NCBI RefSeq assembly: GCF_018595685.2
Contig: NZ_CP092334.1
Coordinates: 2,632,001-2,696,000, forward strand
DNA length: 64,000 nt
Reading direction: 5' to 3'
Origin: Flavihumibacter rivuli
Lineage (GTDB): Bacteria; Bacteroidota; Bacteroidia; Chitinophagales; Chitinophagaceae
The translations under genes were made by a program, and so were the position numbers. Positions 38,072 to 47,424 of this stretch are shown piece by piece. Below the pieces are notes generated by a model that was not told where the DNA came from, made no database searches, and worked only from the letters and a program-made list of their open reading frames with translations. Position 1 is the stretch's first letter. Each line of letters opens with the position of its first letter.

Positions 38072-39109
38072 TCAAAAATCCTCTTCAATCAAGTCCTTGT
38101 TTACCATCAAACCTGTTGTTGTTCCCATTGCTACTGCGTTAGCAACTGTTCGCATCCGGGTGGCATTATCACCACAGGCATAAATGCCATGGACTGTCGT
38201 TCTATGGGCAGAGTCAATCTTAAGGTACCCTTCCGGTGTAAGCTCGCAACCTAAAGCTTGTGGAATAGAGGAATGCTGTACAAATGGAAGCCTTGTATAT
38301 ATAGCTTTTGCCTGCGCACTGGTCCCATTACTGAACACAATATTACTTATATAGCCAGCCTTGTTTTCCAGCCTTTCTATCTCAGCCTCTACAATATTGA
38401 TCTTATGCTCTTGTAACTTTAGCAGTTGTTGTGCTGTAATGGTTGATTTACCATTTGTATAAAGCGTAAGGTCATTTGTCCAGTTTGAAATCAACGTGGC
38501 TAGTTCAAATGCTGTATCGCCGTTGGCGAAAATGCCTGTTTTTTGATGCCGCACCTCGTACCCATGACAATAGGGGCAATGAAGCACGCTTTTTCCCCAG
38601 CACTCAGCAAATCCAGGAATATCCGGCATCAGGTCCTTGATACCTGTTGCGATGACCAATTTCCGTGAAAGGAAGGTTTCACCGCTTAGGATTTGGATTA
38701 CAATACCATTACTGTTCATTTTACCGGCAGTTGCAAAGCCATCAATAAAGCTTACACTATCGTACTTCTTAACCTCTTGTCGGGCAAGTTCTGCTATTTC
38801 TTTGGGCGTTTTTCCATCATTTGTCAGGAAATTGTGTGAATAGGGTGTTTGCCTGTTACATGGATTGCCAGCGTCAATAATTAACACCTTCCTTAATGCC
38901 CTTCCCAAAGCCATACCTGCTGCAAGGCCGGCATAACTGCCTCCTAAAATAGTAACGTCAAAAACATTTTCCTTTTTCATCATTTCCTTTGTTAGCTTGT
39001 CTATCATTGAAACAGGAACGGATACACCACCGAGAATAATTCCTGCCTGTTTGAGAAAATCGCGTCTCTGTACCATTGGCCAAGTTCCAGACCCATCATG
39101 CTTTACCAT
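38072..39109 (-). CDS. Thioredoxin-reductase-like FAD/NAD(P) oxidoreductase with Tat-like signal
   Basis: A 345-residue flavoprotein. It has an FAD motif GGSYAGLAAG (about residues 56-65), a redox pair CPYC at 178-181 (HCPYCHGYEV), a degenerate NADP-binding region (GIFANGDTAFELA) and the FAD end motif GIYACGDNATRM. Ahead of the FAD domain is VQRRDFLKQAGIILGGVSV, which reads as a twin-arginine signal. Starting at Met12 (39076) would place that signal at the N-terminus. The fold is that of bacterial thioredoxin reductase-like enzymes that use a CPYC or CPxC pair, but an exported member is unusual. Its ATG abuts the DUF2798 stop, so the two are translationally linked. Confidence 0.8.
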   Translation of the reverse strand: MVKHDGSGTWPMVQRRDFLKQAGIILGGVSVPVSMIDKLTKEMMKKENVFDVTILGGSYAGLAAGMALGRALRKVLIIDAGNPCNRQTPYSHNFLTNDGKTPKEIAELARQEVKKYDSVSFIDGFATAGKMNSNGIVIQILSGETFLSRKLVIATGIKDLMPDIPGFAECWGKSVLHCPYCHGYEVRHQKTGIFANGDTAFELATLISNWTNDLTLYTNGKSTITAQQLLKLQEHKINIVEAEIERLENKAGYISNIVFSNGTSAQAKAIYTRLPFVQHSSIPQALGCELTPEGYLKIDSAHRTTVHGIYACGDNATRMRTVANAVAMGTTTGLMVNKDLIEEDF

Positions 39110-39337
39110 CTACTTTTTCATTGTGACAGCGTCTTTGAAGCGTCGACCCAGGAAATCGATCAATGGAACACCTATGAACATCATCCAGGGTACCAAAGAA
39201 ACAGTCAAAATAAAAGTTCGCTGGTATAAGGGCAGCGCTGACAGCTGTTGGCCAAATAGGGAATAAAACAATGTTATGGAAGGATATATAACCATCCAGA
39301 TTTTGAGGGACATCAGTATTCTTGCTTTTGCTTTCAT
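39110..39337 (-). CDS. DUF2798-like small membrane protein
   Basis: A 75-residue protein with two membrane helices (SLKIWMVIYPSITLFYSLF; TFILTVSLVPWMMFIGVPLI), matching the DUF2798 pattern as I recognise it. The stop TAG is directly next to the ATG of the flavoprotein, which indicates translational coupling. Function unknown. Confidence 0.7.
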   Translation of the reverse strand: MKAKARILMSLKIWMVIYPSITLFYSLFGQQLSALPLYQRTFILTVSLVPWMMFIGVPLIDFLGRRFKDAVTMKK

Positions 39338-39427
39338 AATATCATTATTGATTCAAACAGATGATCGAAAACAAAGGTAGAACGGACCAAAGGGGTAGAG
39401 TAGGATGGTTATGCAGTTAAATAGGAC

Positions 39428-40291
39428 TTATTTGAAATTTTTACGAAATGCTTCAGGAGACTGCCCGGTGTGCTTCTTGAAGAAACGAATAAAATAGGAA
39501 ACATCCTCATATCCCAGATGATCGGCAATTTCCTTTACCTGGCTGGGAGTAGCCAGTAAATATCTTTTTGCCTCCAGCAGGATTTGTTCATTTATAAGGT
39601 CAGATACCGTTTTTCCAACTGAAGCCTTTGTAATGGCATTTAACTGGTATGAAGAAAGATTCAACATATCGGCATACTGGGAAACATTCTTCATGGTCCC
39701 AATGTTTGTCTCCAATAAGCGGACCAACTCCTCAAATCTTTCCCGGGTATAGCTATTTGACGTTGCCGGCATTCCATTAGGGTTGGAACTTTGCCTCAAA
39801 AACTCGATGAAAAAAATACTTAAGCTGGCTTTAATAACCTCAAGATAACCATCCTGCCGATTTGTGAATTCGTTGAAGATTTTGGAAAGAATTGTTTGCA
39901 AGCTATTGAACCTTGCAACTTCTATTTCACAAAAGTTTTTACCAATCACTTTCTTCCATCGCTGATCGGAAAGGGAACATCCTGAAAGAATAAAGAAAGG
40001 GTCGAATTCCATTAAGAAACCTGTGCTTTCTGCTGTCAACTCAAGTTTATGGACCTGACCAGGACGAAGTAAGAATATTGTCCTGTCGTGGACCTTATGT
40101 GGTACAAAATCGATCTCATGAGAACCATTTCCCTCCTCCACCATCAATACGAAAAAGAAGTCATGCCTATGAAGTTCATGAACTAAATCCTTCCCATTTA
40201 ACACATCCCTCAGGTTGCGAATGCTAAACAGACCAGTAGTTCCCTGATCTATTGAGGTATGGGCAATATGCCTGACCGGAATTGATTTCAT
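39428..40291 (-). CDS. AraC-family transcriptional regulator with cupin N-terminus
   Basis: A 287-residue regulator. The N-terminal cupin-like domain has HRHDFFFVLMVEEGNGSHEIDF-type strands (VHELHRHDFFF). The C-terminal two helix-turn-helix motifs end VKEIADHLGYEDVSYFIRFF and GQSPEAFRKNFK. It lies 90 bp upstream of the DUF2798/flavoprotein pair on the same strand and may control it. Confidence 0.9.
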   Translation of the reverse strand: MKSIPVRHIAHTSIDQGTTGLFSIRNLRDVLNGKDLVHELHRHDFFFVLMVEEGNGSHEIDFVPHKVHDRTIFLLRPGQVHKLELTAESTGFLMEFDPFFILSGCSLSDQRWKKVIGKNFCEIEVARFNSLQTILSKIFNEFTNRQDGYLEVIKASLSIFFIEFLRQSSNPNGMPATSNSYTRERFEELVRLLETNIGTMKNVSQYADMLNLSSYQLNAITKASVGKTVSDLINEQILLEAKRYLLATPSQVKEIADHLGYEDVSYFIRFFKKHTGQSPEAFRKNFK

Positions 40292-41235
40292 TCCTTGTAA
40301 AGGTAATGATTAGACCCAAACACCGATAGGTAGCCGGTCATCACCCTTGCCAATACTGAAAATTTGGAGAAGCGGTATTCAAGGGAAACCAAGGCATTTT
40401 TCTACATCCAACTAAAACAAATAAGGCATTACCATCTTACAAGAGCCTTACCAGACAAAGCAATCATAATGTATGTGACCTTACAAAAGGGAGCTTTACA
40501 ACCTGATTTTCCAAACCTGATTGAACCTATAAACCATGCTCCCACCTTCACCATTAACGGGAAATATACCCATTCAAGTACCTGTAAAGAGCTGATCACC
40601 TGGAAATTAGTCTCATAGGATTTACTAAAACAGGTTTTACTCTTCTTGCAATTTCCCCATAGAGGACTGATCGAATTTATCCTGATTAACACATTGGCAA
40701 CTGAGGGATTACGGGATTTGAAAAGTGAGAAAAACCTATTGGCCAATGTAATTCTAACAGTTGCGGGTCACCCAAGAGTACATTTGGAATAGCGGGAGAA
40801 AAGTTTAATTTACTAGTGGCATTTTGACCAATACCATTGAATTTTCGGCTGCATTAGTGATTTATGAAAGGACTTTACCAGCACAATGAAACAGGACCTT
40901 TATACGTAGACATAATTCCCGCTTTCCAACCTATTGAAGATGACTTTTAGCATCAAATTATTTTGGAATCAACCGGCCCCAAAGCCCATTATTATCCTAC
41001 ATTCCAATATCCCAGTAATCAAAGGCTTAATTCCCAATACCGTCAAGCCTGATTATAAAAGCCCTGTTCTCTTTACACACCTCAATATAGCTTAACAGGA
41101 AAGAACATACAACTCCCTGAAGGGTATCCTTTTATAAGATGCCCACCCAAGGGGTTTTTACGTTATTTACTTGATGACCAGTTTGAACTGAATAAAATAG
41201 TTTATCCTTCATTTCATCATATAAACCTTAAGACT
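40292..41235. other. Gene-free AT-rich gap (944 bp)
   Basis: No recognisable coding region: the longest open frames (84 residues on + at 40364, 105 on - at 40429) have no protein-like character, signal or start context. No tRNA, tandem repeat or clear terminator. It must contain the promoters of the AraC gene (-) and the lipoprotein gene at 41236 (+). Confidence 0.4.
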
Positions 41236-41871
41236 ATGAAAAAGTATTTTTCAAGCTTGTTAATCGTTGTTTTAGCAACCTGTTTCGTTGGTTGTGAAAA
41301 AGACCCCATTACACCTCCCAAAAATCCTGATCCCATCAGTGCCCCGGACCCAGTTCCACCAGTTACCGGTAATTCCGACTCGAAAGTGGGTGCCGGTGGC
41401 CTTCTTTATGTCATATTACCTAATAATGAGACCTTTCTTAGTGGAAGCTATTCAGAATGGGTGCCAACAAAAAAAACATTTAAGTGGAAAAAAATAGCAG
41501 GACCCGATAGCTATCAACTCGCCAGTCAAAATGAGATGAGTACCCAACTGACCAACCTGGTAGCAGGGATTTACCAATTTGAGTTTTCAGTTTATGACTA
41601 TCTGGGATTATACGGGAAAGACACCGCTACCGTGGTGGTAAACTCATTATCCGCTAAACCACAGGAATTGCAATTTGCCAACCAGACCTGGATATTCCCC
41701 TGGTACAATTCAATTGAAATAAAGGGCTTTTTCGACATAGTGTCATTAGACAAGGTTTTCAAAGTACTTATCAAGAGGGATAATAGCGACGCCTGGATAG
41801 ATGTGCCATTTTACAGCCCCAACCCAACAACAACCAACTATGATTTCTTTGTTGAAACTCGCGTCAACTGA
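41236..41871 (+). CDS. PKD/REJ-like lipoprotein, probably truncated by a TGA
   Basis: A 211-residue lipoprotein (lipobox TCFVGCEK, Cys20) with a Pro-rich linker and a PKD-like domain (FKWKKIAGPDSYQLAS; LTNLVAGIYQFEFSVYD; DTATVVVN). A C-terminal beta domain beginning TWIFPWYNSIEIKGF follows. The reading frame stops at the TGA 41869-41871. In the same frame after it lies 28 codons of sensible sequence (AGMYNKGSLYISYYGTDISD ...) ending at TGA 41956-41958. A one-base change from GGA (Gly) would explain the stop, so the gene is likely a recent pseudogene or a truncated variant. Function unknown. Confidence 0.7.
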   Translation: MKKYFSSLLIVVLATCFVGCEKDPITPPKNPDPISAPDPVPPVTGNSDSKVGAGGLLYVILPNNETFLSGSYSEWVPTKKTFKWKKIAGPDSYQLASQNEMSTQLTNLVAGIYQFEFSVYDYLGLYGKDTATVVVNSLSAKPQELQFANQTWIFPWYNSIEIKGFFDIVSLDKVFKVLIKRDNSDAWIDVPFYSPNPTTTNYDFFVETRVN

Positions 41872-41958
41872 GCGGGCATGTACAACAAAGGCAGTCTCTA
41901 TATAAGCTATTATGGAACGGACATTTCTGACTCACCAGATATCAGGATCATTTACTGA
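41872..41958 (+). pseudogene. In-frame remainder of the lipoprotein after the TGA
   Basis: 28 sense codons plus stop in the same frame as the gene upstream. The continuation GAGMYNKGSLYISYYG-like fits the last strand of the domain, so the upstream TGA is more likely a mutation than the native end. Confidence 0.6.
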
Positions 41959-43135
41959 AAATCAGTTAAGGATTAATTCACATGACTAATTCCTTTTCCC
42001 CTATTGGCGGCACGATATCAATAAAAGGAAGTATTGAACTTAATCAATGTCCGATAACGAAGTCCACCAATAAACCTTTTGAACATGAAACAACAACCCT
42101 TTTCATTTATTACCAAATTGGACATACCTGATTTATACGTCAAAAGCAAGGATTCCGCATCTACTTACCAGGGAATAGTATAAAATACAACAATCAAAGC
42201 ATTACCTGTAAATGATATGCGCAATGGTATTCAACACTTCAATCAGGACAATTATCTTTTTGTAATCGTTATAAAGGAATAGTTCGATAGTTTTATTAAT
42301 GTTGACCATCATTGATACATTGACGGACAGAAGACCACTGGACAGATCGGTATTGCGAAGGATTAACGTAAATCCAACAGCGATACCGATCTGGATTTAT
42401 AAACCAATGCACTTCACCAGTGCAGCATGAACCGATTTTTTATATTGGACCGGAATGCTGAAAATATACGAGTAACCAAACTGGCTAATAAATAAACGCG
42501 GGTATTGATCGGAATTCCCGTAAAGTAACAGGGTGGTGTCCCTATCACAGTACTATTCTTCGCCATGTTTACAAAATAGGTAGTGCATACAATACCTACT
42601 AAAAGCATCCCATTTTGACCTTATTGCACACCATTAATTTAATAGGATTATTTCCCATAGGTGTAATCATTCCTTTTTATTTCATGTACTGGTAACTATA
42701 GTTAGCCAGGTATTAATTCTAAAACTCCTAGCAACTTCAGGTACCGATAGCATCATCATCAGTTTTATCTGGAACAGATTAAACCTTTGATTTTGGGTGA
42801 TGACCGAAAAGAAGAAATTGCTCTGGAATGTTTAGCCGACATACCACAGCCAAAAGAATCAAATAGGATTAAAACAAGTCAATTACCAGGCAAATATCTA
42901 ATCATCATTCGACACAATCTCTCACATCAAGATAATTTCGAATCTGCAGACTGACAGTTGAGTAGAGTATGAAATCATTTCTGCGTGTAACTCTGGCATC
43001 ACAACCTCAGCTAAATCCTTTGTCAATTACATCGGAATAATTTTATGGCAACTATATACCCGGGAATCATTGGTAGCATGAATCGAAAGGTTCCCTGGAT
43101 CGAGGTATTGTATTCATCATTCTAAAAAATTAAAG
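41959..43135. other. Gene-free AT-rich gap (1.2 kb)
   Basis: Only short meaningless frames. No tRNA, terminator or repeat was found, and no remnant of a known gene could be recognised. The low coding density here is part of the AT-rich segment. Confidence 0.4.
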
Positions 43136-43849
43136 ATGCAAAAAGTTTTATCACGCCTTGCTCCTGTATTGCTTTTACTTACAGTTTTTAGCTACAGCAG
43201 CTGCCAAAAAGAGGATCAGGATTCCTCGACAAGTACTGAGGAAAAACCTGGACAAATACCTGGCATGGGCAATGATCCCCGTCCACCGGAAGGTCCTCTA
43301 TTCACTTTGCCGCCTGGGGTATCGCTGATAGGTAACATTACTGGCCAGGATGATGGTCCGACTGCTTCTGATTGTGTGTATGACGGACAGGGAACTAATG
43401 TGAAGGTGAAGATGATCTTGCAAAATGATTCCATCGGCGCACCAGCAACAATTGAATTCCCACCTGGACTAGTTATCACTGCTATCACGGATGGATTTCA
43501 AAACGGACTCCTAATGGAAAGAATCGTTGTAGTCCTTCCACCCCGCCAACCTGGGGGTAACGCACCGAAATGTAATGTTACACTGATGCTCTCCTGTCTG
43601 AATGCACAAGACAAGCCCTCCACAGAAAGTGCGATCTATACATTCGGTCCGGTTACCAGTTCATCCCTGATCAATGATTTTATTAGCAAGCTATCAACGA
43701 AAGAAATATTGTACAGCAAATTCCCACCAACTGATCCGGACTGGAACCTGAACCAGGAGTTTATCCAGGATGCGCTGTGGAACCTTACAGATGGAAAAGG
43801 GTTGACCAATGCAGATCTGAAACACATACAGGACTTGCCCAACAAATAA
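43136..43849 (+). CDS. Lipoprotein of unknown function
   Basis: A 237-residue lipoprotein (KVLSRLAPVLLLLTVFSYSSC, Cys23). A Pro/Gly-rich linker precedes a beta domain (VSLIGNITGQDDGPTASDCVYDG; VKVKMILQNDSIG; MERIVVVLPPRQ; CNVTLMLSCLNAQ). The end is helical and contains EFIQDALWNLTDGKGLTNADL. This end vaguely recalls thioester-domain adhesins of Bacteroidota, but I cannot confirm it. The gene is free-standing and followed by a good terminator. Confidence 0.6.
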   Translation: MQKVLSRLAPVLLLLTVFSYSSCQKEDQDSSTSTEEKPGQIPGMGNDPRPPEGPLFTLPPGVSLIGNITGQDDGPTASDCVYDGQGTNVKVKMILQNDSIGAPATIEFPPGLVITAITDGFQNGLLMERIVVVLPPRQPGGNAPKCNVTLMLSCLNAQDKPSTESAIYTFGPVTSSSLINDFISKLSTKEILYSKFPPTDPDWNLNQEFIQDALWNLTDGKGLTNADLKHIQDLPNK

Positions 43850-43887
43850 CATTAATTGAGGTCCTGGGTATCCTGCTATATAACAAA

Positions 43888-43931
43888 AGACCGGACCTGC
43901 GTTATACTTTTAAACGCCGGCCGGTCTCTTT
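43888..43931 (+). terminator. Putative terminator after lipoprotein gene
   Basis: AGACCGG (43888-43894) pairs with CCGGTCT (43921-43927), with a nested GCGTT/AACGC stem, followed by CTTT. It is 38 bp after the stop at 43849. Confidence 0.65.
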
Positions 43932-43959
43932 CATAGGCCCATTACGGGAGGTTAAGAGG

Positions 43960-45258
43960 CTAATTTGACCTGGTAACCATAAATTTAACTGTCAATGCTT
44001 TTTGACGGGGGCCGCAGAGGCCATCATTCAAATATATAGGACCCGAAAAACTACCTTCAGCAGTGCCACCTACTTCAGGCCATTTGGTGATCTGGAGATT
44101 GGCCGGAGAATATTCTACTTCCCCGGTTTGATCGCACTTAAAATAAGAATGGCCATAATTTGGTCCGGATCCGGTAAGCGAGCCAATGATGATGCCTGCT
44201 TTTCCTGGCAGGATAATTTGTCCGCAAGGGAAAGAGCCCGCACTGGTTGCATTAACGGTTAGTGTCATCTCATCACTCCCATCACTACCCCTCACCACGA
44301 TAGCACCACCCATTCCAATGGCGGAGACTTTATCGCCCAGAAAACCAAAAGGCACACCGTCGAGGGTTCCCGTCATGTAGTTTTCGCTGACAATTAACCT
44401 GCCGAAGAGAATCATCTTCCCTGTATTCCGAACGCCACCCGGCGCGGAGGGATCTTTAATAGCATTAAAGCCTTCTGCTGCTACTGTGATCGTAACATTC
44501 ATCGGAGCTGGGACGGTGGAGGGTGCAGTATACAATGCAGTATAAGCAAAACTCTTTGATCCGGATTTGTTTTCCTGGATCGAACCCCTTCCCTCAACGA
44601 TCTTCCAGTTACCAAGAGCCGTCAGTCGGGCATCATCCTCCAAGCTAACCCCCAGGTAGGCCAACAAATCATCATCTCCTGCGCTAACTATCGAAAGCCT
44701 GGACTTCTCGCCCGGTTTCAGCAATTCTTTTTCCACCTTCAATTCCAGACCACCCGTTTTGGTCCAGTCACTGAAATGGGTGGTTTCAACTGTAAGGGTC
44801 TTTGATAGTTTATTTAAACGCGTGGGTTCCACTTTCCAGGAGCCATCCTGCTGTTGCCAGGCAACCGTTAACAGATCTTCACTGACCGTATTCAAATCAT
44901 CCTCATTATATGCAAAGGTCAGGGTTACCGGCTTATCAAAACTGACACCTTCCGGTAAGAGGCGATAGGCCAGCCGATTTTCTTTGCCTTCGTAGAGCGT
45001 ATTGGTAATTGGCTGAACCACAAAATCAGTATTTGCAGCTATCGCTCCCTGCGGCACTGTTACCGTAAGTTGCCCATCGGTACTGCTAAGTACTCCACCG
45101 GCAGGACCGATAGTTGCGTGGTTGGCCAACCCCATTGCCATTCCTTTTTCCGTCTTGATCCTCCCTTCGCCCTGGCGGATCATTTCATTGGACTGTTTGC
45201 TACAAGCCATCATTAATAGACCAATGGTCAGGCAACAAAAAAAGTGTCTTTGTTTCAT
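43960..45258 (-). CDS. Lipoprotein with ZU5-like domain
   Basis: A 432-residue lipoprotein (lipobox LLMMACSKQ, Cys19). Residues about 48-130 match a ZU5 domain: IGPAGGVLSSTDGQLTVTVPQGAI, VQPITNTLY, RLLPEGVSFDKPVTLTFAY. A middle region follows with HFSDWTKTGGLELKV, then beta-rich C-terminal domains. It is probably anchored to the cell surface. It is transcribed towards the lipoprotein at 43136 and is not obviously part of an operon. Confidence 0.75.
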   Translation of the reverse strand: MKQRHFFCCLTIGLLMMACSKQSNEMIRQGEGRIKTEKGMAMGLANHATIGPAGGVLSSTDGQLTVTVPQGAIAANTDFVVQPITNTLYEGKENRLAYRLLPEGVSFDKPVTLTFAYNEDDLNTVSEDLLTVAWQQQDGSWKVEPTRLNKLSKTLTVETTHFSDWTKTGGLELKVEKELLKPGEKSRLSIVSAGDDDLLAYLGVSLEDDARLTALGNWKIVEGRGSIQENKSGSKSFAYTALYTAPSTVPAPMNVTITVAAEGFNAIKDPSAPGGVRNTGKMILFGRLIVSENYMTGTLDGVPFGFLGDKVSAIGMGGAIVVRGSDGSDEMTLTVNATSAGSFPCGQIILPGKAGIIIGSLTGSGPNYGHSYFKCDQTGEVEYSPANLQITKWPEVGGTAEGSFSGPIYLNDGLCGPRQKALTVKFMVTRSN

Positions 45259-45632
45259 ATTGTTTCAGTTTTATGAAGATGAAAAGATGATTCATGGAGT
45301 GATCGGACGGGAAGCAGGAAGTAAGGAAATCCTGTTTATGATGATTGCGCAGGCACTGGAACAGGACGCTAAATTAGCCCCCTAATTAATGTGTCATAAG
45401 TCATAAAGCCCGGATGACACAACAGTATCCTGAAATGCATTGGCATCCCACCGAAATGCATCAATGAAATGGATTGGGACTACAGACTTTTGAAGGAAGG
45501 AACATCCATCGGAAACGCAAAAACAGCCTTGCTTGTAGAATTCATGTTTGAAATGATGGATTTAGTGCCTGAAGTGATGAGATTATAACAGGAACCTGAA
45601 TCAATGGCCAGTACTTTTACAAAAAGCGCATC
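45259..45632. other. Divergent intergenic region, no feature seen
   Basis: 374 bp between the ZU5 lipoprotein and the histidine kinase genes. Must hold both promoters; no ORF or repeat recognised. Confidence 0.4.
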
Positions 45633-46691
45633 ATGCTGATCAGCGACAGGAAAATCAGGATGTATGGACAAATATCTTTTGCCATCATCTATTTTATTTT
45701 CTTCAATGCATTTATGTTTTTCTATCCTCATAAAAGTGGTGGATTACTGCTGATGCAAATGGTGGCTGCGACCATTTTTTTTATCCTTACCATCTGGGAG
45801 CCTACAAGATGGGTAGTATTGTGGGTAAGAAAACATTGGAGAGGATCAGAAAACAACAGCCGAAGAAAATGGATCACCCTATCGATACTGGTTCCTTATG
45901 CTGTTATTATGAGCATGACCCGGATATATCTCGAAAACTGGCTGATATGGGAACTCCCTGTAAAAAATATCAGTTTCTGCTTTTCCATAATCGGGATCAA
46001 TCTTCTTTTTATACTGGTACAAGTGACACTGTATGAAAGCCTATTTTTTGTAGAGAAATGGCATATCGCGCTGATGGAAGCAAAGGAACTGAAGAAACTC
46101 AATTTACAGATGCAGGTGGATTCACTGAAAGTGCAGATCCAGCCTCACTTTCTATTCAATTCCCTGAATACCCTGGTCGGACTGATCGAAATGGATCAAT
46201 CCAGGGCGGTCCGCTTCACCGAGGGACTTGCTCATGTATATCGATATTTACTTGATGCCACCAACCAAACCGTGATTGGCCTGGCAGATGAGCTCAGGTT
46301 TACAAAGAACTATTTTTTCTTATTGAAAAACAGGTACCCCCATGGGCTCTACCTGGACATCGAACTTGAAGAAGAATCGCTCGACCAGTACCAGGTGCTC
46401 CCCCTCAGCCTCCAATTATTAATCGAAAACGCGGTAAAGCATAATGTCATTACCAGAGCAAGGCCGCTGTATATAAAAGTAACCATAAATAAGGAAGATC
46501 AATGCATTATCGTACGCAACAACCTTCAAAGAAAAAATAATCCTGCACCTACGGGTATGGGGCTGGCGCATTTAGGAAAGAAACTCATCCTGCTCAACGC
46601 CGGCAAACTAAAGATTGAAGAAAAAGAAGGGATCTTCTCAGTGATTATCCCGCTGATGAAATCAAGCAAGTATGAGTGTATTGATCATTGA
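45633..46691 (+). CDS. LytS/YehU-type membrane sensor histidine kinase
   Basis: A 352-residue kinase with four N-terminal membrane helices (residues about 10-140). The His_kinase domain has the phosphoacceptor motif QIQPHFLFNSLNTLVGLI and the ATP-binding ENAVKHNV and MGLAHLGKKL motifs. It has no periplasmic sensor domain, as is usual for this group in Bacteroidota. It overlaps the LytTR response-regulator gene by 20 bp, forming a standard two-component pair. Target genes are unknown. Confidence 0.93.
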   Translation: MLISDRKIRMYGQISFAIIYFIFFNAFMFFYPHKSGGLLLMQMVAATIFFILTIWEPTRWVVLWVRKHWRGSENNSRRKWITLSILVPYAVIMSMTRIYLENWLIWELPVKNISFCFSIIGINLLFILVQVTLYESLFFVEKWHIALMEAKELKKLNLQMQVDSLKVQIQPHFLFNSLNTLVGLIEMDQSRAVRFTEGLAHVYRYLLDATNQTVIGLADELRFTKNYFFLLKNRYPHGLYLDIELEEESLDQYQVLPLSLQLLIENAVKHNVITRARPLYIKVTINKEDQCIIVRNNLQRKNNPAPTGMGLAHLGKKLILLNAGKLKIEEKEGIFSVIIPLMKSSKYECIDH

Positions 46692-47424
46692 AGACGAAAT
46701 CATCGCGGCCCAGCATCTGGAAAGCATGTTGAAGGAACTGAACCCTGGTATCCGTGTACTAGCCGTATTGGATAGTATAGAAGCCAGTATCCAGTATCTC
46801 AGTGAGCAGCCAGCTCCCCAGCTCATTTTCCTGGATATTGAACTAGGCGATGGACAGAGCTTTGAAATATTTAAAAAGATCAATGTAGAGAGTCCAATTA
46901 TTTTTACAACCGCCTACCAGGAGTATGCGCTCAGGGCCTTCAAACTCAATAGTTTGGATTATCTCCTCAAACCGGTGGATAGCGGAGAACTCAGTGCAGC
47001 ACTTGAAAAGTACAGCAAGCTTCATCCGGGGACGAACCAAATCAGTTCATCCAAGTTATTTATGGCTATAGAAAGTTTTGAGCGAAGCAAGAAAAGGTTT
47101 TTGACGAAAAATGGCTCGCGCCTAAGTTCGGTATCTGCCGATATGATTGCCTATTTCTTTACCAGAGATCGCCTGCAATACATCAAGACCTTCAGCAATG
47201 AAACCCTCCTGATTGACAAAAGGCTTGACGAAATTGAAGCAGAACTCGATTGTACTAGCTTTTTCAGGGCTAACCGACAGTTTATCCTGAATTATAACAG
47301 TATTGAAAAAATAAGTACCTGGCCAAGCGGAAAACTTAAAGTAAAAGTTCAACCTGAATCCTATGAAGAAATCATAGTAAGCAGGTTACGCGCTGCTGCA
47401 TTTAAGAAATGGCTTGGCGAATGA
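46672..47424 (+). CDS. LytTR-family response regulator
   Basis: A 250-residue regulator: receiver domain (SVLIIEDEIIAAQHL, phosphorylated Asp55 in FLDIELGDG, switch Lys in LLKPVDSGEL) and LytTR DNA-binding domain (FLTKNGSRLSSVSADMIAYF; FFRANRQFILNYNSIEKI; VKVQPESYEEIIVSR). It starts 20 bp before the stop of the cognate kinase gene. LytTR regulators usually bind imperfect direct repeats near promoters; no such site was identified here. Confidence 0.93.
   Translation: MSVLIIEDEIIAAQHLESMLKELNPGIRVLAVLDSIEASIQYLSEQPAPQLIFLDIELGDGQSFEIFKKINVESPIIFTTAYQEYALRAFKLNSLDYLLKPVDSGELSAALEKYSKLHPGTNQISSSKLFMAIESFERSKKRFLTKNGSRLSSVSADMIAYFFTRDRLQYIKTFSNETLLIDKRLDEIEAELDCTSFFRANRQFILNYNSIEKISTWPSGKLKVKVQPESYEEIIVSRLRAAAFKKWLGE

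Noticed and set aside
40364..40746. Small ORFs on both strands (84 and 105 residues)
   Set aside because: No signal, motif or plausible start context; they overlap each other and look like chance frames.
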